From Pedobacter nototheniae (lineage in GTDB: Bacteria > Bacteroidota > Bacteroidia > Sphingobacteriales > Sphingobacteriaceae): DNA of 64,000 nt. The notes under the pieces are model-generated. The model worked only from the letters and a program-made list of their open reading frames with translations, ran no database searches and was not told the origin of the DNA. The stretch spans positions 62,001-126,000 of the forward strand of contig NZ_RQRS01000003.1 of the NCBI RefSeq assembly GCF_004335085.1. Reading direction: 5' to 3'. Shown here piece by piece: positions 8,065 to 16,005 of this stretch (position 1 is the stretch's first letter; every line of letters begins with the position of its first letter). A program made the translations under genes and the position numbers.

Positions 8065-10539
8065 ATGGCGGCTGTAATTCAAAAGCGTTTTTTCAGGGCG
8101 GTAAAAAGTAAGGTAATTTTAGGGTTCCTATTTGCTTGTTTGGCACTACTGCTGGCTTGGGGAATCAGTAAATTCGCTTTTACACGCATGTTAAATACCG
8201 TTGAAGAAATTTCTGCACCAAATGATCGATTGAGAATTGTTAATGATTTATCGCATAAAATAGCCCGGTTGGATCAGCTGCAACGCGATGAAGCTTTTAA
8301 TAAGCAAGGTGATTATAGTTTTTTAAGAGAATCAAGAAGATTAAGATCCAGTTTGGATACCCTTCGTAAACTATACGTTGGCGATTCTGCGCAGCTAGCG
8401 AGGATTAAATCAATAAAAAGTTTGTTGTTAGATCGTGATAAACAGTTTGTAAACTATTTAAAGGTTAGAGAAACACTGGTAAATACGAAATCATTTTCTG
8501 ATGAGGTGCAGAAACTAAATGAGCTGGTTACTAAAAGATCAATGCAAACAGATAGTGCCGTTCTTACCACCGAGACTACAACATCAACCACAACTGTTGC
8601 GCCAGATGAAGAAGCAAAATCAAGAGGCTTTTTAAGTAAGCTTTTTGGCAAGAAAAAGGCTGATGTTTACAAAATTATTAATGAAGAATTTAAAGTAAAA
8701 CGAGATACTCTAAATGCAAAGGCCGAGGATAGCATTATGAAAAGCATGACGGGTTCTTTGAAAAATATTGAACACGAACAACGACAAAAAAGCCAGAAAT
8801 TTTTAAAGAAAGAAGCCGATTTATCGAGTGCTAGTAATGCATTAACGGCTCAAATGCTTCAAATTTTGCGTGAAGTAGAGGGCGAAGCCGTTGCACAAGT
8901 AGATTTAAACGGAATACAGGCCAAAGAAGTTGTAAACGATGGTATTACTCAAATTACAACTATTTTAATCGCATTTTTTTTATTGACTGTGATTTTGCTG
9001 TACTTAATATTATCCGATATTACCAAAAGTAACAAATATAGAAAAGAGCTTGAGGCCGCTAAGGATGAAGCAGAATATCATGGTAAGGCAAAACAGCGTT
9101 TTCTTTCTAATATGAGTCATGAAATACGAACGCCTTTGCAATCTATTTTAGGCTATGCAGAGCTGATTGCCCAACAAAATTCGCCGAGTAAAAAAGATGT
9201 AAATGCCATTTACCAATCGTCCATTCATTTATTGCAGATTGTAAATGAGGTTTTAGATTATAACCGGATTATATCAGGCGAATTTAGCTTTAATAATCAG
9301 GTTTTTGATGTGAAAAAGGTTCTTGATGAAGTGGTTTCAGTTATGCGCCCATTGGCAGAACAGAAATCACTTGCCTTAATTGTAGATTTAGATTTATCAG
9401 GAATTGAATTTGTAAGAGGAGACGCATTCCGATTGAAGCAAATTCTTTTTAATTTATTAGGCAACGCAGTAAAATTCACGTTGAAGGGCGAAATTACGCT
9501 CATGGCATCCTGCAAACGACAAGAAAATGATTTAAACTTTAATTTCACTATAAAGGATACGGGCATAGGTTTTGCCGAAACCGATATTAATAAAATATTT
9601 AAAGAGTTTGAGCAGATAGAAACACCCGAAAAACATTTAATTAATCAAACAGGAACAGGCTTAGGCTTAACAATTGTTAAATCTCTTATCGAAAACCAAG
9701 GTGGAAGGATTTATGTGAAAAGTAAACCAAGCGTTGGAACATCTTTTAATATTTACCTTAAATATGAATATACCGACGAAAAAGTAAATGATGCGCTTGA
9801 TTTGGAACATTATGCTATTGTAAAACCTGGCGAAGTGTGGGTTATTGATGATGATAAGCTAATTTTAGATTTGTGTAGTTTGATTTTTGAAAAGAATAAA
9901 ATTCCTTTTAAAAGTTTCAATCAAGTTGCGGGTATTCTGGGTGAAGAACCGAATGAAAATTTAAAATATGTTTTAATAGATATGCGCATGCCTGAAATGT
10001 CGGGTATTGAACTTTGCCATATTTTAAAGAAGAAATTGCCTGTAGATGTTAAGTTTTTTGCCATTACAGCTCAGGTTTTGCCGGAGGAAAGAGCAATTGT
10101 ATTAAGCGAAGGTTTTGATGGGTTGATTATGAAGCCTTTCCGTATGGTTGATTTGCTCTCCATTTTTGAAAGGACTGAAATTTTAGCGGAGCAACCAGAG
10201 TTTGACTTTTCTTCTATTGAGAAAATGACTTTTGGAGATCAGCAATTGCTGGATAAAATATTGAATAGATTTAAATTGGATTGTAGAACGGATACAGTTG
10301 AGCTAAAAGAATCTGTGAATGAAAATGATGCAGAAAAAAGCCGTTTGCTGGTGCATCGCCTTGCGGGAAGAACTGCACAAATGGGTGCCAAAACATTAGC
10401 CGCTGCATTTAGAAATTTGGAAATTGAAATTGATGGCAACGGATTAACTACAGAAAATAGGCATAATGTTTCACTGGAACTTAAAAAACTTGAAAACCTA
10501 ATTAATTTTATAGAAAAAATGGATCAGGTTTCTGTTTAG
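8065..10539 (+). CDS. Hybrid sensor histidine kinase with receiver and HPt domains
   Basis: 824 residues. Order of parts: transmembrane helix about 17-37; a long extracytoplasmic region to about 295, predicted helical, with a Thr-rich patch (TTETTTSTTTVAPD) around 170-185; a second helix about 296-316; HisKA with phospho-acceptor H352 in FLSNMSHEIRTPL; HATPase_c with DTGIGF and GTGLGLTIV; a receiver domain with phospho-acceptor D639 in VLIDMRMPEMSG and the lysine of IMKPF; and a C-terminal HPt domain with H764 in LLVHRLAGR. This is the full four-step His-Asp-His phosphorelay of BvgS/ArcB type, lacking only the final receiver. The sigma-54 response regulator converging on it from downstream is a likely partner, inferred from position. 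Confidence 0.95.
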   Translation: MAAVIQKRFFRAVKSKVILGFLFACLALLLAWGISKFAFTRMLNTVEEISAPNDRLRIVNDLSHKIARLDQLQRDEAFNKQGDYSFLRESRRLRSSLDTLRKLYVGDSAQLARIKSIKSLLLDRDKQFVNYLKVRETLVNTKSFSDEVQKLNELVTKRSMQTDSAVLTTETTTSTTTVAPDEEAKSRGFLSKLFGKKKADVYKIINEEFKVKRDTLNAKAEDSIMKSMTGSLKNIEHEQRQKSQKFLKKEADLSSASNALTAQMLQILREVEGEAVAQVDLNGIQAKEVVNDGITQITTILIAFFLLTVILLYLILSDITKSNKYRKELEAAKDEAEYHGKAKQRFLSNMSHEIRTPLQSILGYAELIAQQNSPSKKDVNAIYQSSIHLLQIVNEVLDYNRIISGEFSFNNQVFDVKKVLDEVVSVMRPLAEQKSLALIVDLDLSGIEFVRGDAFRLKQILFNLLGNAVKFTLKGEITLMASCKRQENDLNFNFTIKDTGIGFAETDINKIFKEFEQIETPEKHLINQTGTGLGLTIVKSLIENQGGRIYVKSKPSVGTSFNIYLKYEYTDEKVNDALDLEHYAIVKPGEVWVIDDDKLILDLCSLIFEKNKIPFKSFNQVAGILGEEPNENLKYVLIDMRMPEMSGIELCHILKKKLPVDVKFFAITAQVLPEERAIVLSEGFDGLIMKPFRMVDLLSIFERTEILAEQPEFDFSSIEKMTFGDQQLLDKILNRFKLDCRTDTVELKESVNENDAEKSRLLVHRLAGRTAQMGAKTLAAAFRNLEIEIDGNGLTTENRHNVSLELKKLENLINFIEKMDQVSV

Positions 10540-10572
10540 CTACCGTTAAAATTACACTTCTGGCATAAATTA

Positions 10573-11904
10573 CTATTCAATACCGTAGCGTTCCATTTTG
10601 CTATATAAAGTCTTTCTATCGATATTTAAAAGTTTTGCAGCTTTGGATTTGTTATGTTTCACTTTAATCAGCGTTTCGGTAATTAAAGCTTTCTCATTAG
10701 ATTCATTAACTGCTTTTAAATCTGAAGAACTGTTTTTAGGTGCTTGCTGATTGATGGAAATCATCATTTCATCTGGCAAAGCTTCAATTTGGGCAACTTC
10801 TCCAGGGCTTAGCAATACCATTCTTTTAACTACATTGCTTAACTCACGTAAGTTTCCGGGCCAATCGTATTGTAATAATAAAGCTTTGGCATCGGCCGAA
10901 ATGCTTTTTACATTTCTACCTAAATCTCGGTTAGATAGTTGTACAAAATGATTTATAAATAATTCTAAATCGCCACCACGGTCTCTTAAAGCTGGCAGCT
11001 GTATTTTAAATTCGTTTAAACGGTGGTATAAATCTTCTCTAAATTCGCCCTGTTGCATGCTGTTGGCTAAATCATCATTTGTAGCCGTTATAATTCTAAC
11101 ATTAACAGGAATTTGCTTAGTGCTGCCAAGGGGCTGTATAACTCTTTCTTGTAGCGCACGTAGCAATTTAATTTGCACCTCATAACTCAGGTTACCAACT
11201 TCATCCAAAAATAAAGTGCCGCCATCAGCAGCCTCAAACTGACCTTTTTTATCATTTAAAGCGCCAGTAAAAGCACCTTTAACGTGCCCGAAAAGTTCGC
11301 TAGCGGCCAAATCTTTTGATAAGGCACCACAATCTATCGCAATAAAAGGTTTATTGGCTCTTTTGCTTTGTTTATGCAAGGTTCGGGCTGCATATTCTTT
11401 TCCAGTTCCACTTTCGCCTTGGATAATTACAGACATATCTGTTGGAGCTACCAAATTAATATGCTCATATAATTTATCCGCTATTGCGCTTTTACCTTTA
11501 ATAAAATCGGTGTCCGTATCTTTCTGTTCGGTGGTTTTGCCCTCTTTTTTTAATAAGGAATTTTTAATCACCATTAAAAGTTCGTCGGGGTTTACCGGTT
11601 TGGTAATGTAATCAAAAGCACCAAGCTGAATGGATTTTACAGCAGTTCTAACATCGTTAAAACTGGTCATAATAATAATGGGAATAGATAAACCAAGATC
11701 TCTGGTATGCGTTAAAACCTCAAAGCCAGTTCCATCAGGTAGGCGGTAATCGATTAATAGTAAATCGAATTCCTGATTTTCAATCAATTTAAATGATTGA
11801 CGGATGTGAGTTACAAGTGTAATCTCATGCTTGTTTTTAATTAAAAAACCTTCTAATAATTGAGCAAAAGTTGTATCGTCTTCTAAAATCAGGATTCTCG
11901 CCAT
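10573..11904 (-). CDS. Sigma-54-dependent response regulator (NtrC/AtoC type)
   Basis: 443 residues from the ATG of MARILILEDD; an ATG five codons upstream lies inside a hairpin and is less likely. Domains: receiver with phospho-acceptor D52 in LLIDYRLPDGTG; AAA+ sigma-54 activation domain with Walker A GESGTGKEY, the sigma-54-contacting GAFTGA loop, and Walker B GGTLFLDEVGN; and a C-terminal Fis-type helix-turn-helix (KHNKSKAAKLLNIDRKTLYSK). It activates promoters of RNA polymerase with sigma-54. It converges on the hybrid kinase gene, with 33 bases between the stops. A strong hairpin lies directly upstream of its start. Confidence 0.96.
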   Translation of the reverse strand: MARILILEDDTTFAQLLEGFLIKNKHEITLVTHIRQSFKLIENQEFDLLLIDYRLPDGTGFEVLTHTRDLGLSIPIIIMTSFNDVRTAVKSIQLGAFDYITKPVNPDELLMVIKNSLLKKEGKTTEQKDTDTDFIKGKSAIADKLYEHINLVAPTDMSVIIQGESGTGKEYAARTLHKQSKRANKPFIAIDCGALSKDLAASELFGHVKGAFTGALNDKKGQFEAADGGTLFLDEVGNLSYEVQIKLLRALQERVIQPLGSTKQIPVNVRIITATNDDLANSMQQGEFREDLYHRLNEFKIQLPALRDRGGDLELFINHFVQLSNRDLGRNVKSISADAKALLLQYDWPGNLRELSNVVKRMVLLSPGEVAQIEALPDEMMISINQQAPKNSSSDLKAVNESNEKALITETLIKVKHNKSKAAKLLNIDRKTLYSKMERYGIE

Positions 11905-11911
11905 ATACAAA

Positions 11912-11948
11912 AATAACAAAAGCCAGATAAAATCCGGCTTTTGTTATT
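11912..11948 (-). terminator. Hairpin terminator / possible attenuator before the response regulator
   Basis: On the minus strand a 13-bp perfect stem (AATAACAAAAGCC paired with GGCTTTTGTTATT) encloses an 11-base loop and is followed by TTTTTG. It lies 24 bases after the stop of the small secreted protein gene and about 8 bases before the start codon of the sigma-54 regulator. It can end the upstream transcript, or, if the regulator depends on read-through, act as an attenuator. Confidence 0.8.
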
Positions 11949-11971
11949 AAGGTAGATGTAATATTTAAGGG

Positions 11972-12283
11972 TTATTGTACTGGCTTACCATCTTTGTCAA
12001 TTTTAACTGAACCTGTTTCAGCCTCTTTTTTAACATTGATGATGTAATATTCTTTAGTTCCTTCTTTAGCTAACCAAGCTTCAGTAGGCGTCCATCCTTT
12101 ATAAGTATCACCTTTTAAGGCAGTTGTAACTGGCTCAGGTAATTCTTCCAATTTAACTGGAGTTTTGGTAACGCTATCTTGAACTGCAACAATTGCAGTA
12201 GTTTTAAAATCTTTAACTTCACTTGCTTGTACTGCTGTAAATCCTGCTACAGCTAATGCTGCTGATAAAATGAACTTTTTCAT
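11972..12283 (-). CDS. Small secreted protein, PepSY-like (copy 2 of tandem pair)
   Basis: 103 residues. A signal peptide (MKKFILSAALAVAGFTAVQA) is followed by an 80-residue exported domain. The pattern KLEELPEPVTTALKGD...GWTPTEAWL...YYIINVKKEAETGSVKIDKDGKP resembles PepSY-like/beta-lactamase-inhibitor-like domains, in which a helix (LPxxVxxxL) packs on a sheet ending in a 'FDxDGK' turn; this assignment is by pattern only. It is nearly identical to the protein encoded just upstream, with most differences in the middle. The function is unknown. A nearby sigma-54 regulator and kinase make envelope sensing possible, by position only. Confidence 0.85.
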   Translation of the reverse strand: MKKFILSAALAVAGFTAVQASEVKDFKTTAIVAVQDSVTKTPVKLEELPEPVTTALKGDTYKGWTPTEAWLAKEGTKEYYIINVKKEAETGSVKIDKDGKPVQ

Positions 12284-12340
12284 AACTTTATTTTTTTATT
12301 GCTCTCTTTTAAAGAGCTGTGAATAATTAATTTTTGTTAG

Positions 12341-12368
12341 AATAAAGCCGGTTTTACCCGACTTTATT
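12341..12368 (-). terminator. Hairpin between the two secreted paralogues
   Basis: A stem of AATAAAG with CTTTATT, partly extended by CGG/CCG pairs, lies about 20 bases after the stop of the first paralogue. There is no long T run on the minus strand, so termination would be weak and the second copy may be transcribed by partial read-through. Confidence 0.4.
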
Positions 12369-12390
12369 TAATAAATAGATGATATTTAGT

Positions 12391-12702
12391 TTATTGAACT
12401 GGTTTTCCGTCTTTGTCAATTTTAACTGAACCTGTTTCAGCTTCTTTTTTAACGTTAATTAAATAATATTCCGCTGTTCCATCTTTTACTAGCCAAGCTT
12501 CAGTAGCTGTCCAACCTTTATAGGCATCACCTTTTAATGCGGTTGTAACTGGCTCAGGTAGCTCTTCTAATTTAACTGGAGTTTTAGTAACGCTATCTTG
12601 AACTGCTACAATTGCAGTAGTTTTAAAATCTTTAACTTCACTTGCCTGTACTGCTGTTAATCCTGCTACAGCTAATGCTGCTGATAAAATGAACTTTTTC
12701 AT
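12391..12702 (-). CDS. Small secreted protein, PepSY-like (copy 1 of tandem pair)
   Basis: 103 residues from the ATG of MKKFILSAALAVAG. An upstream in-frame ATG would add 23 residues (MLLWHHYVTLASIVTHINF...) in front of a perfect signal peptide and is rejected. The mature part matches the downstream copy almost throughout, differing for example at GDAYKGWTATEAWLVKDGTAEYYLINV against GDTYKGWTPTEAWLAKEGT in the partner (shown in part). Even the synonymous sites are similar, so the duplication or a gene conversion is fairly recent. A 409-base region free of protein genes lies upstream. Confidence 0.85.
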   Translation of the reverse strand: MKKFILSAALAVAGLTAVQASEVKDFKTTAIVAVQDSVTKTPVKLEELPEPVTTALKGDAYKGWTATEAWLVKDGTAEYYLINVKKEAETGSVKIDKDGKPVQ

Positions 12703-13111
12703 AGTATGATTTTTAAAATTTATATGTGTAACAATACTTGCTAAGGTTACATAATGATGCCAAAGCAGCATTTTTTATTTAAATGTTTAATTTTCAGTAT
12801 TTTATATTTTTAGCGCCTAAAACAAATGTGTGGAGTTTCTCCACAAAATGGGGGTAAGGGCAACAGAAAAGCAGCTGAAAAAGGTTTGGTTTAAAAATGA
12901 GGAGATGGAGTGTGCCAAAAATTAGAAGCAATTCTTTTATTTAAAAACTTGAAATTTTATACAAGTCGCCTTATTAAATAAAATTGATATTCAATTATTT
13001 AGCGCTTTAAAGTAGGTTAACTGCGTTTATTGAGTAATAATAGGGGCGTAAAAATTTTAAATTTGAGTTTTAAAAAAGAAGTTTTTTTTCTATCATTGCA
13101 GAAAATTAAAA
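12703..13111. other. Gene-free region of 409 bases between the secreted pair and tRNA-Thr
   Basis: I find no supportable protein gene here. It holds the presumed minus-strand promoter region of the secreted pair and, near 12.83 kb, one perfect hairpin described separately. No convincing TTTG/TAnnTTTG pair and no sigma-54 GG-N10-GC pair with full consensus could be found upstream of the secreted genes. Confidence 0.6.
12829..12845. promoter_or_regulatory. Perfect short palindrome upstream of the secreted pair
   Basis: TGTGGAG and CTCCACA form a perfect 7-bp inverted repeat around TTT. It lies about 130 bases before the first secreted paralogue and could be an operator or an RNA hairpin. There is no T tract, so it is not a terminator. 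Confidence 0.35.
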
Positions 13112-13184
<73 letters not shown>

Positions 13185-13314
13185 CTTTTTTTCTTACAAA
13201 ATCTCTTATTCTTTTCAATAATCCTCAGGAGATTCTTCAATAATATTTCAAGCAAAATACAGTACTCAAAAAATAAATTTTTTTGCTTGCCCTTATTCCC
13301 CTTAATTTGTGATT

Positions 13315-14475
13315 ATGCTAAAATACTTTTCTGCCGATTGGGTTTTCCCCGTAAATCAGCCGCCAATTAAAAATGGAGTTGTAGTTGTAACTGCAGATGG
13401 GGAAATTAAAGAAGTTCTTACTGAAGACGAAGCTGTGAATCTCGATTTGCAAGGTATTACTAAACTTAAAGGTGCTTTAATACCAGGATTTATCAATACG
13501 CATTGCCATTTAGAACTATCAAACATGCTTGGGTTAATACCAGAGCGTACTGGTTTGGTAGAATTTGTACAATCTATTATAAAGAATAGGCAGGCTGATA
13601 CAGATTTAATTGTAACTGCAATGGAAAGGGCAGATGAGCAAATGTTTGAAAATGGAATTGTTGCTGTTGGCGATATTTCTAACCAACCCATTTCTAAATC
13701 AATAAAGCAGAACAGTAAAATTTATTACTATACTTTTATTGAGGCGATGGGTTTTAATCCTGAAAGGGCAGAAGCAATTATGGATTATGCCAAAGGCGTA
13801 AAAGCACAGTTTGCACCGTTGCCATGTTCTATTGTTCCTCACGCACCTTATTCGGTATCCGAAAAACTATTTCAGCTTATTGATGATTATGCTCAAGATT
13901 CTTTTTTAAGTATCCATAATCAGGAAACAGCAGAGGAAAATACCTTTTTCGAAACAAAAACTGGTGGTTTCTTAAAGCTTTATGAATTTTTAAATCTCAA
14001 TATAGATTTCTTTCAACCATCTGGTAAAACATCCCTACAAACATGGTTGCCTCATCTAAACCAAAAAACATTATTGGTTCATAATACATTTACCAATAAA
14101 ACGGATTTGGAGTTTGCACAACAAAATAAAGCCGATTTGTATTGGTGCCTTTGTCCGCAAGCTAACCTTTATATAGAAAATAAACTTCCAAATGTAGATT
14201 TGTTAATGGATGAAAGTGTCAAAATAACGCTAGGAACGGATAGCTTAGCGAGTAATCATCAATTAAATATTTTGGCAGAAATGAAAATACTGCAAATTGA
14301 AAAGCACATTGGTTTTAATGATCTTTTGAAATGGGCTACAATAAATGGTGCCGAATTTTTAGAGCTAGATAAACAACTTGGAACTTTGGAGCCAGGCAAA
14401 AGACCAGGAATAAATTTAATTAACCTTTCGGATGATTTTATTATTGAAAATGATAATGTTCAAAGGATAATTTAA
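13315..14475 (+). CDS. Amidohydrolase family deaminase (MTA/SAH-deaminase-like)
   Basis: 386 residues from the ATG of MLKYFSADW; a GTG two codons upstream is less likely. The metal-site motifs of the aminohydrolase superfamily appear in order: NTHCHLELSN (HxH), HAPYSVS, HNQETAEEN with the acid/base glutamate, LLVHNTFT, and LGTDSLASN with the metal-binding aspartate. Relatives deaminate 5'-methylthioadenosine, S-adenosylhomocysteine, guanine or aminodeoxyfutalosine, so a cytoplasmic purine-type deaminase is likely; which substrate it uses cannot be decided here. The start lies only a few bases after a TTAATTTG motif, so the mRNA may have a very short leader. Confidence 0.85.
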   Translation: MLKYFSADWVFPVNQPPIKNGVVVVTADGEIKEVLTEDEAVNLDLQGITKLKGALIPGFINTHCHLELSNMLGLIPERTGLVEFVQSIIKNRQADTDLIVTAMERADEQMFENGIVAVGDISNQPISKSIKQNSKIYYYTFIEAMGFNPERAEAIMDYAKGVKAQFAPLPCSIVPHAPYSVSEKLFQLIDDYAQDSFLSIHNQETAEENTFFETKTGGFLKLYEFLNLNIDFFQPSGKTSLQTWLPHLNQKTLLVHNTFTNKTDLEFAQQNKADLYWCLCPQANLYIENKLPNVDLLMDESVKITLGTDSLASNHQLNILAEMKILQIEKHIGFNDLLKWATINGAEFLELDKQLGTLEPGKRPGINLINLSDDFIIENDNVQRII

Positions 14476-14486
14476 TATGTAACGTA

Positions 14487-14624
14487 ATGAAAATAGCCAC
14501 ATTAGTTGATTATCAGGATGCTGTAAAAACATTAAACTGCCTTCAGCAAATTAAAAATCATGATGTTTTAGTATTAAATAAAACGGAAAAAAATAACATT
14601 GCAAACCCCGAAACCATATCATAA
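14487..14624 (+). pseudogene. Possible N-terminal remnant of a D-2-hydroxyacid dehydrogenase
   Basis: A 45-codon frame begins with ATG 11 bases after the amidohydrolase stop and ends two bases before the next gene. Its first 35 residues (MKIATLVDYQDAVKTLNCLQ, then QIKNHDVLVLNKTEK) resemble the N-terminus of the D-2-hydroxyacid dehydrogenase group that begins MKIAxLDDYQ...HDVxVFN. The rest of that roughly 310-residue enzyme is absent, and the sequence passes into an unrelated gene. I read it as the stump of a deleted gene. It could still be translated as a small peptide. The family match is from memory of the pattern, not a search. Confidence 0.45.
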
Positions 14625-14626
14625 AC

Positions 14627-15571
14627 ATGAACGCAATTTGTAAGCTATTCAATATTAAATATCCAATTATACAAGCTGGAATGATTTGGTGTAGCGGCTG
14701 GCGCTTGGCTTCAGCTGTATCCAACGCTGGTGGCTTAGGCATTATTGGTGCTGGCTCTATGTATCCTGAAGTGTTGCGCACTCATATTCAAAAGTGCAAG
14801 CAGGCAACTAATTTCCCTTTTGCGGTTAATGTTCCACTACTTTACCCAAATATTAGCGAGATTATAGATATTATAATAAAAGAAGACGTTAAAATTGTTT
14901 TCACCTCTGCAGGAAATCCTGCCACATGGACGGGCATTTTAAAAGAGCATGGAATTACAGTTGTCCATGTAATTGCAAATACAAAGTTTGCCCTAAAAGC
15001 TCAGGAGGCAGGCGCTGATGCTGTTGTAGCCGAAGGTTTTGAAGCTGGTGGGCATAATGGAAGAGAAGAAACCACTACGCTTTGCTTAATTCCGATGATT
15101 GCTGAAGCCTTAAAAATTCCAGTTATTGCAGCTGGAGGTATTGGTGGCGGTAAAGCAATGCTTGCGGCTTTTGCGCTTGGAGCCAAAGGTGTTCAAGTTG
15201 GGTCGGCCTTTGCCGTTGCTGAAGAATCATCAGCACACCCTGCATTTAAAAATAAAATAATTTCATCAGTTGAAGGCGATACCAAACTTGCCATGAAAAA
15301 ATTGGTTCCTGTACGGTTATTAAAAAATGAATTTGCTAATGCTATTGCCCTAGCAGAAGCTGATGGCGCAGACAGAGAAAAATTAATGGAACTTTTAGGC
15401 AGGGCACGGGCAAAGTTGGGCATGTTTGAAGGCGATTTGGAAAATGGCGAACTTGAGATTGGGCAAGTAAGTACCATGCTTAAAGGAATAAAACCCGCAG
15501 CGGAGATTTTGAAAGATATTTGGAATGAATTTCTGGTTGAAAAGGAAAAAATTGCCGCGTTAAGTTTCTAA
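14627..15571 (+). CDS. Nitronate monooxygenase family flavoprotein
   Basis: 314 residues forming an FMN-binding TIM barrel of the nitronate monooxygenase / 2-nitropropane dioxygenase family. Seen motifs: an N-terminal IKYPIIQAGM segment, SNAGGLGIIGAG, the conserved catalytic-site histidine in EGFEAGGHNGRE, and the phosphate-binding segment AAGGIGGGKAML followed by LGAKGVQVGSAF. These enzymes oxidise alkyl nitronates such as propionate-3-nitronate with oxygen; relatives such as FabK are enoyl reductases, but the GGHNG motif favours the oxygenase group. The cytoplasmic protein probably detoxifies. Confidence 0.88.
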   Translation: MNAICKLFNIKYPIIQAGMIWCSGWRLASAVSNAGGLGIIGAGSMYPEVLRTHIQKCKQATNFPFAVNVPLLYPNISEIIDIIIKEDVKIVFTSAGNPATWTGILKEHGITVVHVIANTKFALKAQEAGADAVVAEGFEAGGHNGREETTTLCLIPMIAEALKIPVIAAGGIGGGKAMLAAFALGAKGVQVGSAFAVAEESSAHPAFKNKIISSVEGDTKLAMKKLVPVRLLKNEFANAIALAEADGADREKLMELLGRARAKLGMFEGDLENGELEIGQVSTMLKGIKPAAEILKDIWNEFLVEKEKIAALSF

Positions 15572-15655
15572 AAATTGTAGATTATATTTCAATATAAACT
15601 AAAAGATAGCCTAATTATTGGCTCAACTTATAACTTTGCATCATAACTAGCAAAA

Positions 15656-15961
15656 ATGAGTGATCAATCATCAAAGGTAAAACACATTAATATAGTCGTT
15701 TCGGGCAAGGTTCAGGGCGTATTTTTTAGGGCAAGCACCAAGGCTGTTGCCGATCAAATGGGCATTAAAGGCTTTGTTAAAAATGAAAAAGATGGGTCGG
15801 TATATATTGAAGCAGAGGCAGAGCAATTTATATTAGATGCTTTTATAGACTGGTGTAAAGAAGGTCCAGAAAAATCTAAAGTAGAAAATGTGGAGGTAAC
15901 TGATGGCGAATTTAAGAACTACCGCAATTTCGAGGTTGTAAAAAAGAATTTGTTATGGTAA
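15656..15961 (+). CDS. acyP: Acylphosphatase
   Basis: 101 residues with the acylphosphatase signature. VSGKVQGVFFR contains the phosphate-binding loop and catalytic R25, and GFVKN ends in the catalytic N43. The GSVYIEAEAE strand follows. The enzyme hydrolyses acyl phosphates such as acetyl phosphate or 1,3-bisphosphoglycerate in the cytoplasm. A perfect Bacteroidota -7 element, TAACTTTG at 15631-15638, lies 17 bases before the start codon, so it probably has its own promoter, though no -33 TTTG is seen. Confidence 0.95.
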   Translation: MSDQSSKVKHINIVVSGKVQGVFFRASTKAVADQMGIKGFVKNEKDGSVYIEAEAEQFILDAFIDWCKEGPEKSKVENVEVTDGEFKNYRNFEVVKKNLLW

Positions 15962-16005
15962 ACGGCATCATTAAACATTTTACCTTACCAATTTTACACT
16001 AAAAT

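Noticed and set aside
12720..12770. Sigma-54 promoter TTGGCATCATTATGTA upstream of the secreted pair
   Set aside because: The GG-N10-GC core is not met (the second dinucleotide is TA), so the resemblance is insufficient.
12703..12771. Longer N-terminus for the first secreted paralogue
   Set aside because: It would place 23 residues before a perfect signal peptide that is identical to the start of the neighbouring paralogue.
13356..13691. Minus-strand frame of 111 codons inside the amidohydrolase gene
   Set aside because: Antisense shadow of a gene with all metal-site motifs; no supporting promoter or family.
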